Shown piece by piece: positions 11,447-24,770 of a stretch of 64,000 nucleotides of DNA. The notes beneath the pieces were generated by a model, which saw only the letters and a list, made by a program, of their open reading frames with translations, searched no databases and was not told where the DNA came from. The stretch is from Euphorbia lathyris. Its lineage: Eukaryota > Streptophyta > Magnoliopsida > Malpighiales > Euphorbiaceae. The position numbers and the translations under genes were made by a program. Every line of letters starts with the position of its first letter. The first letter of the stretch is position 1. The stretch is taken from contig NC_088914.1 in assembly GCF_963576675.1 (NCBI RefSeq), forward strand, positions 80,536,441 to 80,600,440. The letters are read 5' to 3'.

Positions 11447-14400
11447 CTAGTCTCTCTTCTTAAGATTCACTTGTGCTTCATGCACAGCCTTACCCTTTCT
11501 TTTCTCACCCTTTCCTTTCTCTTTGCTCCCTGATGTACCTGCCCTTTGTTGAGTTCCATCTTGAGCTCTCTCCCCCGTTTTGCCAGCATCGGGTTTATAG
11601 ACAAAGGTGTCATTTCTCGCAGCAAAGGATAGAACATTTGAGTAGCACTGTAATCTTTTTGTGCTTTCACTCAAGCCATCTATCACAGGAACACAATCAT
11701 CTCGAACATTTTGAGGAACTGGGATGGACCCAGTGATCAGGTTGATAATGCACTCATGGGACTTACTAAGCCAAGTAAGAGAGCTGGTAATTTGAGCAAA
11801 GGATTGATGATACATCTTCAGTAGGGCAGAGTCATAGAAGATGCGTTGAGCATTGTCGAAGCGAATGGCCTGCAGAATACCTTGTGAAAGTTTTGACAGA
11901 TTATCATTGGTGATGGGGTCAACATCCATCTGAGCTTTGTTGACATTGAGAAGACTCACGGCTTCACTGAGTTGATCAATTGTACATTGAGAAGTGGAGC
12001 AAACGAGCTCTCGTGTACAAGTGAGATCAGCAGTCAGCTTGGCAAAGCATTCATGCAACTCAGCAGATGTGGCATACGTAGGATTGGCCGTTGTCCCAAG
12101 GTTGGGCAATTCTGTTCTTAGGTTGGTAAAGTGTTGATCTAGCTCAGCCGAAGTTGCATATCCTAGATGTGGTGCAGAGAGATTGTTGATTTTACCTTCA
12201 AGGGTGTTCATGTGGTGTACCATCAGAAGTAACAGCTCAGTCAGTTTGGAAATATGATCTTGCTTAGGTTGCTGTGTTTGGACGGAGGTCATAACACTGA
12301 TAAGATCCTTGAGTCCCTTAATTTCAGTAAGAAGTTGAGTGATGGCAGAGACATTTGGTGACTCAGGATGAGCATACCCAGCAGCATCAGAAGTGGTGAA
12401 CTCCTGGAGAAGAGATTGAGCCGTTTCAAGGATTCGACGACCAGACTGAGTTGCACTAAGATATGCAAATTGACGAGTGGAATTTGGCTCAGACGTATGA
12501 ATGGAGGTGGAGTTGGCTGCTTATTAGCTTGAGTAATTGGTTCTTGATGAGGTGCAGTACCAGGAGCTGAGTGTTCTTCATGATGTTGAAGTTGAATAGG
12601 TGGATCCATAGTTTGCTCCCCGTGTTGAGTGGCTGGATCTTCGAGCTCTTACTCGGCAGGATTTGGATTTTGTGGAGTCTTGGCATGTTCCTCAGTGCGA
12701 GTAACAGAGGCTTGATTTTGCTCCAGTTCCTTAGGAGGAGACTCAACATGGTGGGAAAAATACTCGAACTGGATATTGGATGGATCCGCAATTTGCTCCA
12801 AAGATGGAGAATCTGTCAAGAGATCAATAAGAGGAGTTTTAACAGCTTTCTTTTTCAGTCTTTTGAGGGACGTAGTTTTTGGAGGTGAAGGGTCAGTTTG
12901 AACATTCATATCCTCAACCTTGGCTTCAACATGCAGATCCTCTCTTTGATTATCTTCTTCTTCTTGTTCAATATGTGCCTCCTGATGTTGCTCAACATTA
13001 TCTGGCTCAGCATGATCCTTTTCTTCAGTATTAGGCTGAGTATCATTCTGTCTTTGTTCTTCCCCTTCATCAGCTTGCTCAAATGGAGTTTTCTCAAGAT
13101 CAATCCCAATGTTCTGAGTGCAGTGAGATTTGGGTGTTACAACCCAATCAATGGGATCAGCTTCAACAATTTTCAACCCAGAACTTCTACTTTTCTTCTT
13201 TAGAGGTTGTTCTGGGGATTCTTCACTTTCTTCTTCGGGCTCAACTTGCCCTTTCCTTTTCTCTGCTGACTTAGGTGTAACCTGAGGTAGGCCAGCATCA
13301 ACATTCTTTCCTCTGGTCATAGCCCGCTTCTTCCTGGGCACAGTTTCAATATCCTTTGCACGTGTTGCAAGTGTTTTTCTCTTCTTCTTTGGCTTAGGGG
13401 ACTCGGCAGGAACTTCCTTTGGTTCAACTTCTGGCTCAACATCATCAGCTGCTTGCTCAATTTCGATTTCTTGTTCAGCATCGTTTTCTTCCTCATCTTC
13501 CTCAGCATCTTCAACTCCCTTTAAAGGTTGGTTGAATATGTTGGTCCCTAGTGATTAGTTCCAAGGGGGGGTTAGGAACTAATGTAACTTTTTCGCTTTT
13601 AATTATGCTGACTTAATGTTATTTTAAGAGTTTGATAACTCAGCGTGTTGGTCAGCACGGCCGATTGATTAGTCAGACAGTTTTAGTTCTATGCTGACTA
13701 AGACTGTTTGACTTGAGAGTTGGGAATTGACACTTGAAAGGTCAGCTTCCAACTCAGCACTCAAATTTACTCAGTTTCAGTTGTAACAATTTATAAGCTG
13801 AGTAAATATAACAAGCAACACATGCACATATATATATATATTGAGAGAAAGAGTTTAGAAGTTACTCAGCACGACTTATCCTGGTTCGGCCTCTCTGCCT
13901 ACGTCCAGTCCCCAGTTCCTCCTGGGATTTTCAATCCAATACTGAGCTCTTTCAAGGTAGAGCACAAACCCTTTACAAGGCAGTGAGTATGCAAGAGTAC
14001 GTCCTCTATTCGTCTACTCAGCTCCTACTAAGTACTACAACCCAGCACTTAGATTTTTCTACCACTGAATACTTACAACCAAGTACTCAGCTCAACACTC
14101 TCAATATTTCTATTGATCACAAACTTGTTCTTTTTCAACTAAAGAACACCTTAGATGATTACAAAACAATCAATCCAGCATTTACACAAGGAATAGAAAA
14201 TTCGGTGTAAGATCTTTTTGTATTTGAGTGCTTTGAAGATTTTCTCTCTTGTATTTTTCTTTTGATACATCGGCAATGATCTAAGGTTCTTGATTGTCCT
14301 TTTATAGATGGAAATCTGCAGATGGATCATTTGAATTGTTTTAGCCGTTAACACCAAAACGGCTCTTTTAGGGAACATCTCCTGGTCAGCTTCAGACTGT

Positions 14401-15824
14401 TCCGCCATTCCCTTCCTCTGTTTTCTTCAGGCGTCAGGTTTTGTCTTCTTGCATCAGACTTGTCTTTTTGTGCCAGTTGTCTTTTACCAATAATCCATTG
14501 ACCCATGTTTCTTGGAATTAGTCTTCTGTGTATTTTCGAGGCTTCAATTATTGGTGCAGAAGATTGGCAGACTTTGTCCTTTAGTGAACGGATCCTTCAT
14601 GCTGTCCTGACTGTCACTCAGCTTCATTCGTTATCTTCGAATGTTCAACTTCCATGTTGAGTTCCTTCTTAGTCAGCTCCTTTCTGTTTATACGATTCTG
14701 AAGGAGTCTTCTAATTTAGTCAGTTCGTTCTGGCAACTTAGAAGGAAGCTTCTGATGCTGAGTTCTACTTCACTCAGCTTCTATTCTTTCATGCTGAGTT
14801 CCGTTTCACTCAGGTTGGCTTATGCTGACTTTTGTCCTGTCTAACTTTATATATATATTTTTGCACTCAATATTGAACAAACACATTAGTACAATTAAAT
14901 CAAAGCATTTAAATTTAATTGCCTCTTAATCATGGATGATTTTGTCAAATCAAAATCTTGTGGAAAGGTGTTTCAACAAAATAACAACCCAAATAGCAGA
15001 GCCGCGGTTATTTCTGATCCCAAACTCTTAGTCTCAGTGATTGTCTCGATCTTATGATCTTCAAGAATTTTGGTGATTAGAGAACATAGTCGAAGTTTCT
15101 TACCTCCACGTTGAAGTGCACCAACCAGAAACACAGGCATATTGAGTGGGCAATAGGTTAGCATGTGCCATATAAAGCACTGCTCGAAGTTGGAGGCAGA
15201 CGAGGCTGAGTTAAGTTTAGGGAAGATGAAGTTGGTGAATATGTAGTGCGCCATCTTCTGGTTTTGCCCCATACTAGTGCTGGGTATTTCTCCTTTGTGA
15301 TTTTTGGGTTTACAGAATCCCTTCATCTGATCAAGCTGTTCCGTTGATACCTTTTCCTTTGTTGTTCTAAACTCGGTTCCTTTGTTAGGCAAGTTGAGTA
15401 AGGTTGCCAAGTAGGACGGAGTGACTACAATCTTGTGACCTTTAACGTGCGTCTCCAGATAGTCAGCATCGTCCTTATCAACATGGAGACCGGAGTAGAA
15501 TTCCCTAACCATCCGAGGATAGGTGGTTCCGGGGAGAGAGAAGAGGCATGTCCACTCGTTCTTCTCAATCCATTCACAGAATGGCTTTTCGGTGGTAATG
15601 AAGCTGGGAGAGAACCACCGACATTTTAGGACTTCCAGGTTTTTGACTTTCGTGTGAACCTTTACCATGGTTCTAGCCTTGGGTTTCTTTTATTTTGAGG
15701 AGCTTGCTGGGTCAGCTTGACGGTGTTTGCTCGGAGTTAGGTTAGATTGAGGAATAGATCTGGGGCTTTCATCGGTGATCAATTTGCTGGAATTTTCACC
15801 GGAGATGTTCTGGGTGTCGGACAT
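11447..15824 (-). pseudogene. SIRE env-position ORF (plant transposon protein-like N-terminus, coiled/acidic C-terminus)
   Basis: The frame opens at the ATG at 15824-15822 and is one reading frame of about 975 codons once the solo LTR (13539-14978) and one target-site copy are removed; the frames on the two sides then agree. The N-terminal part (LEVLKCRWFSPSF, REFYSGLHVDKDDADYLE, VTPSYLATLLNLPNKG) resembles the putative plant transposon protein domain found in SIRE env-like ORFs. The middle is Glu/Lys-rich with basic clusters, and the C-terminal part is helical and ends in a lysine-rich tail. Defects: stops near 15687 and 12650, and a frameshift near 12500. In soybean SIRE1 the env-like protein is made by readthrough of a stop after pol; that junction is lost here. 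Confidence 0.75.
13539..14978 (-). repeat. Solo LTR of a SIRE-related element
   Basis: It starts TGTTGGTCCC and ends TTTCAACA like the resident LTR at 22850-24236 but is clearly diverged from it, so it came from another family member. It is flanked by GAATA (13534-13538) and AAATA (14979-14983), a 5-bp TSD with one change. No internal region lies between, as expected after LTR-LTR recombination. It splits the env-position ORF. Confidence 0.88.
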
Positions 15825-16400
15825 TTTCAGAGATTTTTGTGGAAGTTTTGAGAGAGAGAGAGATTCTGAATACCAAAGGTTTTACACGTGAGGAGATTTG
15901 AGGAGTAATTCTTCCATTTTATATAGATCTAAAACGGTCCTATTTATTGAACTAGCCGTTTTTCCTTGGGGCGTTCAACCGACAGAGATTCTGTCATTTA
16001 TGACATTTTCGGTGCATGGGTTGTCTCATAATTGTTTGCCTTTTCCAAGTGCTATTTATTACACGTGTTGGCATTTAATGGTGCAAGTGGGTTTTAGCGC
16101 AGCTTTTCTAGAAAGTGAACCGTTTGTGATACTGAGAACCTAGTTCTATCAAGGTGAATTTTCTATTCCTAAGCAACTTAGTATATGATAATTGCTCAGT
16201 ATGTGTACCTACTCAGGATAATCACTCAATATGTATGTCAACATAGTATAGGGTGATTTTTCTACATTTCAAGCTCAGTAAGTAGTAGTTACTTAATTTA
16301 CTCAGCATGGCATTTGCACAACGTTCAAGTTTTCACTCAGCATGGCAATCACTCAACATTCACTAGAGAATTATTGAAGGGGATTAGACATACCGATGAA
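15825..16400 (-). other. SIRE spacer between pol and the env-position ORF
   Basis: Non-coding DNA upstream of the env-position start. Short motifs such as ACTCAGCATGG and ACTCAGTATG recur between 16190 and 16350, giving weak direct repetition. A GAGAGAGAGAGA run lies at about 15850-15860. No recognisable gene. Confidence 0.5.
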
Positions 16401-16420
16401 AGAACAAGATGTTTCTTTTG

Positions 16421-16790
16421 TCCCTTCCAGGCGATCGGAAAATAAAGAAATAGTTAATATATTCAAGATAATCACGTATTTATAAAATACCGTCTCAATT
16501 CATCCATCCGATCCGGGATGTGATATGGTTCTGAAGGATGAACTGGATATGGACAGTTCCAATAAGATTTCTTTCTTGAACAAAAATCCATTTTTTGATT
16601 TATTTCATCTATTCCATGATCGGAACGGGGGGGGGGGTACACGTTACACCACGATTTTGAATCAGAAGAGAGATTTCAAGAAATGGCAGATCTATTCACT
16701 CTATCAATAACCGAGACGGATCTGGTGTATCATAAGGGATTTACCCGTTTTATTGATTCCTACGGATTGGATCAAAAACAATTCTTGAAC
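16421..16790 (+). pseudogene. ycf2: ycf2 fragment 1 (plastid origin)
   Basis: The translation from 16525 contains [20 protein letters not shown], followed in another frame by [13 protein letters not shown] and [11 protein letters not shown], all recognisable ycf2 protein segments. A G run of about ten near 16627 and a small deletion near 16500 break the frame. In plastids ycf2 encodes a large essential AAA-type protein; this nuclear copy is a short fragment. Confidence 0.88.
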
Positions 16791-17029
16791 TATTAGATCT
16801 ATAAACTCTAAAATAGAATATATATATATACAAATAGAAATATATATAAATTTCTATTCTACTAAATATTCGACTAAATACCCTCTATCTAAGATTCTAA
16901 TACTAATAAATAGATTCAAATAAATAGATTTAACTAAATTAAGTGAAATTCAAAGAATACCATGATTTAGTATATTATTTTATTCCTCAAAGACATGTAT
17001 ATATATTTTTTTTAATCATTTTATTCGCG

Positions 17030-17585
<556 letters not shown>

Positions 17586-17790
17586 CGCCTTAGCAGTCTC
17601 GTTCCCTCGTTCAACTCCTTGCCAGTCGAGTTACTACGTACCTTTGTTTTAGCAACTTATCCTAAGGTCTCATGCGCATCGAAGCGACATGCGTGAAAGA
17701 CCTTGCCTCAGTGCTCTCTCTAGTCAGAAATAGCGTAAGTTAATCAGGATGGATCAACAGGCTTTCCAAACCTACTACTTTCCTGGGAAG
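17586..17790. other. Unassigned end of the organelle mosaic
   Basis: About 200 bp of mixed composition between the second ycf2 fragment and the SIRE pol end. It is unlike the SIRE DNA on either side. A mitochondrial source is possible but not shown. Confidence 0.4.
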
Positions 17791-20700
17791 AGTAAGAAAA
17801 AAAAATAGATGTGGGAAATACCCCATAATCGTAGACTAATACCCCCCTCTTCTTTTAATCTTTCTGTTAGGTTAAGTGTTAATTGTAGTTGCTTTGCTTC
17901 CCTTAGTATGTTGAATTGTTCACGTGCCAAGGGCTTGGTGAAGATATCTGTAAGCTGTTCATTTGTTGGCACATAGGTCAGCTTGATCTCATCTTTTAGT
18001 ACGTGATCTCTGATGAAGTGATGCCTTATGCTGACATGTTTCATCCTGCTATGTTGGATTGGATTTTTGGACAGATCAATGGCACTCTTGTTGTCACATT
18101 TGATCTCTATTGTTTCAGTCTTCAGTCCATAATCCTCAAGCTGTTGCTTTATCCATAGAACTTGAGCAACACAGCTTTCGGCAGCCACGTACTCAGCTTC
18201 AGTTGTAGACAGGGCTACAGATGATTGCTTCTTGCTGAACCAAGATACTAGACAGCTTCCAAGGAAATGACATCCTCCCGAAGTGCTCTTACGTTCTAGC
18301 TTATCTCGTCCATAGTCAGCATCAGTATATCCAATGAGTGTGAAGTCATTTGAAGTTGGATACCATAGACCTGCATCAATTGAGCTCTGCAAATATCTAA
18401 AAATTCTTTTTACAGCCGTTAGATGAGATTCTCTGGGGTCAGCTTGATATCTCGCACAATAACATACTGAGTACTGTATATCAGGTCTACTAGCTGTGAG
18501 ATAAAGTAACGAACCTATCATACCTCGGTAGAGTTCAGTGTCTATTGACTTACTTTTCTCATCTTTGCATAGGACAATATCAGTACTCATAGGGGTTGAT
18601 ATGGGTTTGCAGTCCATCATATCGAATTTCTTTAACATTTCTTTGGTGTACTTGGACTGACTTATGAAGATGCCATTCTTACCTTGCTTGATTTGGAGTC
18701 CAAGGAAGAAGTTGAGTTCCCCCATCATGGACATCTCGAACTCACTTTGCATCTGTTTGCTAAATTCTTTGCACAAGGATTCGTCAGTAGCACCAAATAT
18801 TATATCATCTACATATATTTGTGCAAGTAGGGTATGTTTTCCCTTTTTCTTAATGAACAAGGTTGTGTCAGCTTTTCCCCTGACATAGTTCCTGGTTAGC
18901 AGGAAGTTGGTCAACCTCTCATACCAAGCTCTTGGAGCTTGTTTCAGGCCGTACAGGGCCTTTTTGAGTTTATAAACATGGTTTGGAAATTTTGGATCTT
19001 CAAAACCAGGAGGTTGATTAACATATACCTCTTCATTTATGAAACCATTAAGAAATGCACTTTTAACATCCATTTGGTATAACTTAAAGTTCATGAAACT
19101 GGCATAAGCACACAATATACGTATTGCTTCTAACCTAGCAACAGGTGCAAATGTTTCCCCATAGTCAATACCCTCTTGCTGACTATAGCCTTTGGCTACA
19201 AGTCGAGCTTTGTTTCTTATTTCATTTCCATGCTCATCTAGTTTGTTTCTAAAGACCTGCTTAGTTCCTATAGGCTTTTGATTCCTAGGTTTAGGCACTA
19301 AATCCCATACCTCATTTCTGGTGAATTGGTCAAGCTCTTCTTGCATGGCATTGATCCAATATTCATCGTGCTCAGCATCAGCAAAGTTCTTTGGTTCATG
19401 TATTGAGACGAATGCAACATTGCTGAGGTATTTCCTAAGCTGATCTTTGGTCATCAGTTTGTTGTCAGCAGCATCAAGAATGGACTTTTCTGAATGTCCT
19501 CTTGGGATTTTTATTTCTTTGGGCAATGTTGAGTCATTTGGAATAGGTGTTTCTACAATCTCTACAGGAATAGATTGGTCAGTAAATGTTATTTCAACTT
19601 CTTGCTTACCTTTGGTCAACCCTTGTATTGATGATTCAGGGGCTCCATTTTGATCAGCGGAAGCTGAGCTTGGTTCATCTTCAGCGAGCTGAGTTGACTT
19701 TCCTACAGGGTCAGCTTCATCGAACTCAACATGGACAGACTCTTCTACAACCTGAGTTCGTTTATTATAGACTCTATATGCTTTGCTGTTAGTTGAGTAC
19801 CCTAAGAAGATCGCTTCGTCAGCTTTAGCATCAAATTTTGCAAGATTGTCCTTTGTATTGAGTATAAATCATTTACACCCAAAAGCACGAAAGTACCCAA
19901 TGTTGGGCTTTCGTCCTTTCCAAAGTTCATATGGGGTTTGCTTAAGTATAGGTCTTACTAGAGCCCTATTCAGTATATAGCATGCTGTGTGGACAGCTTC
20001 ACCCCAGAAGTACTTTGGAAGCCTATTTTCACTCAGCATGGTTTTAGCAATTTCGACAATAGTTCTATTCTTCCTTTCAACAACCCCATTCTGTTGAGGC
20101 GTTCTAGGAGCAGAGAAATTGTGGTCAATACCACTGGTTTCACAGAATTCGTCAAACTGTTGGTTTTTGAATTCTCCACCATTGTCACTTCTAATATGAG
20201 CTACTTTTAGGTCTTTGTCAATTTCAAGCTTTTTAATCAATGTGGTGAACATCTCAAATGTTTCATCCTTGCTACTCAGCAAGATGATCCAAGTGTACCG
20301 AGAGAAATCGTCTACAATGACTAAGGAAAATTTCTTACCTCCCAAGCTGAGTGGCTGGATAGGTCCGAAAAGATCCAAGTGTAGTAATTCCAATGGTCTC
20401 TTGGTTGAGACAATATTTTTACTGTGAAATGACTTTTTAGTTTGTTTCCCTTGCTGACAAGCTTTACACAGTTGATCTTTTTCAAATTTTAATTTGGGTA
20501 ATCCCTCAACTAATTGCTTTCTAGCTAATTTGGCAAGAAGGTCCATGCTGACATGCCCAAGTCTTTTATGCCATAGCCAGGAGTTATCCTCTTTAGACAC
20601 TAAGCATATGTTTTTAGAAATCTGTTTTTCTAAATTTAGCATGTATACATTATCTACACGAGGAGCAGTTAAAATCAATTCATTTGTGTTCCCCTCGAGT

Positions 20701-21000
20701 ATTTGACACTTAGTATCATCGAATACTACCTTTCTGCCGCTCTTGCAAAGCTGAGCTACACTTAGCAGATTGTATTTGAGACCTTTAACTAGAGAGACTG
20801 ACTCAATAGTTGGGTTACTACCGATAGTACCTGAGCCGACTATCTTACCCTTCTTATTGTCTCCAAAGCTTACACTTCCACCTCGTTTAAGTTCTAGTGT
20901 GATGAACTGTGTTTCATCACCTGTCATGTGCCTTGAGCATGCGTTGTCTATGTACCAATGTTTTGACTTCTCCACGCATGTCAAGCTGACCTGCATTTTA
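17791..21000 (-). pseudogene. SIRE pol: protease, integrase, reverse transcriptase, RNase H
   Basis: Read downward. Protease core WYIDNACSRHMTGD (the usual DSG is DNA here). Integrase has the H-H-C-C zinc domain (WHKRLGHVS ... CKACQQGKQ) and the catalytic DDE core (LDLFGP, RSDNGGEF, NGVVERKNRT). RT has [17 protein letters not shown] and the catalytic YVDD at [13 protein letters not shown]. RNase H has [11 protein letters not shown] and [12 protein letters not shown]. The whole is in one frame with a single stop at 19867-19869 between integrase and RT, so it is nearly intact. Copia order (integrase before RT) is clear. The end of pol adjoins the organelle insertion. Confidence 0.9.
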
Positions 21001-21003
21001 AAC

Positions 21004-22787
21004 TATTCATCTTTAGGTACCCAATTCTTTTTGGGTCCTTTCTTGTTAGTATAAATAGGTGCAAAATCATATTTTAGTTTGTGAGGACATACTTTTATAG
21101 TGTGGCCATTTTTACCACAGAAGTCACAATAAACTACCCTTTGAGGGTGATGCTGAGTGTGGTCAGCATTGTTATGTTGAGCATGCCAACATACCTTAGT
21201 GGTATGTCATTTTCTTCTGCAGAAGTCACATTGGACAATCCGCTTGTTGAACCAACACACATCTTTTATGTGTCCCCTTTTCCCGCAACATTCACACTGG
21301 GTGAACTGTTTATGCTGACTAGTACTTGAGTACTCAGCATGGGATTTATGTTTATTTGAGCCTTTTATTTGACTCTGTAGGGTTGTAACGTCCTTTCTAA
21401 GTTTCTTTGACTCAGATTGAACCTCCGTGACAAACTTATGCATTATTTGGATGTTGTTATGTAAATCTGCATTGTCTTGGAAGAGATATCTGAGGTCACT
21501 CAGCTTGACCTCTTCAATCTCGTCACACCGCCTGCTGAGTGATTTGATTTTCTTGTTACACTTTTTAGTTAGTGTGTATAAATCACTCAAGGAATTTACC
21601 ATCTCATTTCTAAGCAAAAGTAGGGATATTACCTTATTGTTGTGTTCCTCCTGGTCAGTTTCATTAGAGAGGTCAGCTTGCTCAGATTGAGAGTGTTCAG
21701 CATCATCGGCCATGAAGCATATGTTTGCCGTTTCATTTGCATCAGCTTCGGATGATGTTGACTCATCACTGTCACTCCATGTTGCTACCATTGCCTTCTT
21801 GTTTCCCTTCTTATCTCTTTTTAGGTTTGGGCAGCTTGACTTGATGTGCCCAGTTTGGTGGCACTCAAAACATGTGACGGACTTGGAGCTGTCCTTTTTA
21901 TATTTGTCACTTGACTCAGCTTTGTACCTATCACCTTTCTTGTATGGCCGTTTGCTGTTTCTGTCATTTCTTCTGAACAGTTTCTTCATCTTTCTAGTAA
22001 ACATAGCCATTTCCTCATCATCAGTTGACTCAGCTTCTGTGGAGTCAGCTTTCATCACTAGTGATTTCTGTTTCTTATCTTCGGACTTTTCTTTGGCTTC
22101 AAAGTTTTTCATAGAGATTTCATGGGTCAGCAAGGATCCGATCAGCTCATCATATTTGTAAGTAGTCAAATCCTAAGCTTCTTCTACAGCTATTTTCTTT
22201 GCTTGCCAACTCTTAGGTAGATTTCTCAGGATTTTCTTCATATGTTCTTCTTTAGTGAAGTTCTTTCCAATTCTTTTGAACTCATTTATGATGTTCGTGA
22301 ATCTTGAGTTCATTTCTGAGATGTCTTCGTTCTCATTCATCTCGAACAGCTCATAGAGTCTCATATGTTGATTGACTTTGGACTCCTTAACCTTACTTGT
22401 GCCTTCATAAGTCACTTCCAACTTTTTCCAAATCTCCTGTGCTGACTCACATCCTGAAATCTTATTGTATTCTGCAGCATCTAAAGCATAGTGAAGCATA
22501 TTTATAGCCGAAGCATTATTTTGTAATTTTCTGAGGTCATCCTCTGTCCACTCAGCTTCGCTTTTAACAATTTTCTCATTGTTAACAGTTTTATATGGCA
22601 CATGTGGACCTTGAACAATTGCAAGCCATTCACTCATGTTTGTGGCTTGAATAAATTTTTTCATCCTATTCTTCCAGAATGTATAGTTAGATCCAAAGAA
22701 TAGGGGAGGTCTAGTGATTGATAATCCCTCAGGGAGTATCTGTGTTGTTTGGTTCCCTGGAAGGAAACGAGTGCTGTTCTCAGCCAT
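21004..22787 (-). pseudogene. SIRE gag with four zinc knuckles
   Basis: It starts MAENSTRFLPGNQTTQ at 22787. The N-terminal half carries the copia gag (UBN2-type) pattern (FWKNRMKKFIQATNMSEW, EIWKKLEVTYEG). The C-terminal half has four CCHC knuckles: CFECHQTGHIKSSC, CECCGKRGHIKDVC, CDFCRRKxHTTKVC (x is a stop) and CDFCGKNGHTIKVC. Defects against the 8872-10628 copy are a stop near 22170 (CAG to TAG) and another near 21207 (GGA to TGA). A TAG near 21003 separates gag from pol in the same frame. Four knuckles suggest internal duplication. Confidence 0.9.
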
Positions 22788-22833
22788 TTATAGGGATCCG
22801 CTCAAGATAGTTATATCTTTGAGTAGTGAGCTT

Positions 22834-22847
22834 AGGCTCTGATACCA
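22834..22847 (-). other. SIRE primer binding site
   Basis: The minus strand reads TGGTATCAGAGCCT two bases after the LTR, complementary to the 3' end of initiator methionine tRNA, as in most plant copia elements. Confidence 0.93.
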
Positions 22848-22849
22848 CT

Positions 22850-24236
22850 TGTTGGTCCCGTGTGATTAGTTCCAAGGGGGGGTTAGGAACTAATATAACT
22901 TTTTTTTTCGTTTAGTTAATATGCTGACTTAGTTATTTGGTGAGTTTGTCAACTCAGCTTTTGGTCAGCTTGGCCAGATATGTTACAAGACGGCTTTGGC
23001 CGGATATTGACTAAGGCTGTTTTATTAGTAAGTTAGATATTGACACTCTTGGAGGTCAGTTTCTAACTCAGCACTTGAAATTACTCAGAGTCAACTTTAA
23101 ACAATTTTATATGCTGAGTAAACTTCACACACAACACATGCAAATATATATATTGAGAGAGAGTTTAGAGATTACTCAGTATCACTTATCCTGGTTCGGC
23201 CTCTCCGCCTACGTCCAGTCCCCAGAGTCCTCCGAGCTTTTAGAATCCAATACTGAGCTCTTTAAATGTAGAGCACAAACTGATTACAAGGCAGTTGAAT
23301 ATGCAAGAGTACCTTCCTCTATTCGTCTACTCAACTCCTACTAAGTGCTACAACCCAGCACCTAGATTTCTCTATCACTGAATGTTTACAACCAAACACT
23401 CAGCACAACACTCTCAATGTTACAATTGATAAACACTTGTTCCTTTTCAAATAAAGAACACTTTAGAAGATTACAAGTAATCACTCTAGTATTTACACAA
23501 AGAATAGAAGATGGGTGTAAGATCTCTTTTTGTATCTAAGTGCTTTTGTATCTTTTCTCTCTTGTACTTTTCTTTTTGTAAATCAGCAATGATCCGAGAA
23601 GTTTGATTGTCCTTATATAGGGAAAATCTGTGTTGGATCATTTTGAAATGATTTAGCCGTTAATGTTAAAACGGCTCTTTTAGGGGACAGATTCTGGTCA
23701 GCTTCAGACTGTTCCGGCCATTCCCTTCCTCTATTTTCCTTCAGACGTCAGGCTTGTCTTCTTGCGTCTGGCTTGTCTTTTTGTGCCAGTTGTCTTTTAC
23801 CAATAATCCATAGGTCCATACATCTCGGAATGTGTCTTCTGCGTATTTCCAAGGATTCAATTATTAGTACAGAGGGGCGATAATCATTGTCTTTTAGCAA
23901 ACGACTCTTTCATGCTGTCCTGAGGGATCACTCAGCTTCTACTGCGTAAGTCTTTGTCTTCGGCAATTTCTAAGCTGAGTATATTTTTAGTCAGCTCAGC
24001 TTCGTAAGACAATTGTTGTTGCGACTCCTTATGCTGAGCTTTATTCCACTTAGCTTGTTTTGTTCATCTCATGCTGACTTCTTCCTGTCTTACTTTTTAT
24101 ATTTATATTTATTTATATTTATACTCAACATTGAACAAACGGATTAGTACAATTAAAATAAAGCACTTAAATTTAATTTTCTCTTAATCATGGATGATTT
24201 TGTCAAATCAAAATCTTGTGGAAATGTGTTTCAACA
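22850..24236 (-). repeat. SIRE 5' LTR
   Basis: 1,387 bp with plus-strand ends TGTTGG...TTTCAACA. The primer site follows on one side, and Athila-1 integrase resumes at 24237 on the other. The last 402 bp recur at 10629-11030. Confidence 0.93.
23613..23620 (-). promoter_or_regulatory. Possible TATA box of the SIRE LTR
   Basis: Minus-strand CTATATAAGG inside the LTR, a good TATA match at a plausible place for the U3/R promoter. The start site is not determined. Confidence 0.45.
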
Positions 24237-24770
24237 GAAATCTCCACCTGTCCACTTGTTTGTGGATGGTAAGTTGTGGCAATTCTGTGAGACACTCCAA
24301 GCTTGCCCATCAGCTTCTCAAATTTGTCATTGCAAAAGTGGGTTCCTTGATCACTAATGACCACTCGTGGGACACCGAATCTGGCAAACAACCTTTTCAG
24401 GAATTTTACAACCACACGGGCGTCATTGGTGGGACTAGCCATTGCTTCAATCCACTTACTCACATAATCTACAGCCACTAAGATATATTTATTCCAAAAA
24501 GATGTAGGGAATGGACCCATAAAATCTATGCCCCATATATCAAAAATCTCACACACAACTATGTTGTTGAGGGGCATGGCATTTCTAGCCGAGATGTTGA
24601 CTGTTTGTTGGCACTCATTGCAAGTGCTAACGAATAGATGGGCATCTTTGAAAAGTGTTGGCCAGAAAAAACCTGATTGAAGAACCTTGGCTGCAGTTCT
24701 GCTAGCGCTATGGTGTCCTCCAGCTTCTCGGTTGTGACAATGGCTTAGAACATCCTATCCCTCCTCCTGC
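24237..24770 (-). pseudogene. Athila-1 integrase (truncated)
   Basis: The zinc domain lies just after pol ([14 protein letters not shown] ... CNECQQ). The core has [12 protein letters not shown] and [18 protein letters not shown], with the PQTSGQ segment beyond. The catalytic Glu region is at the break where SIRE inserted (24236/24237), and the rest of the domain is not found on the other side, so it was deleted. A stop near 24755 separates it from the RT-RNase H frame. Confidence 0.85.

Noticed and set aside
17586..17790. Definite mitochondrial DNA at the end of the plastid mosaic
   Set aside because: No recognisable mitochondrial gene; the origin cannot be claimed without a search.
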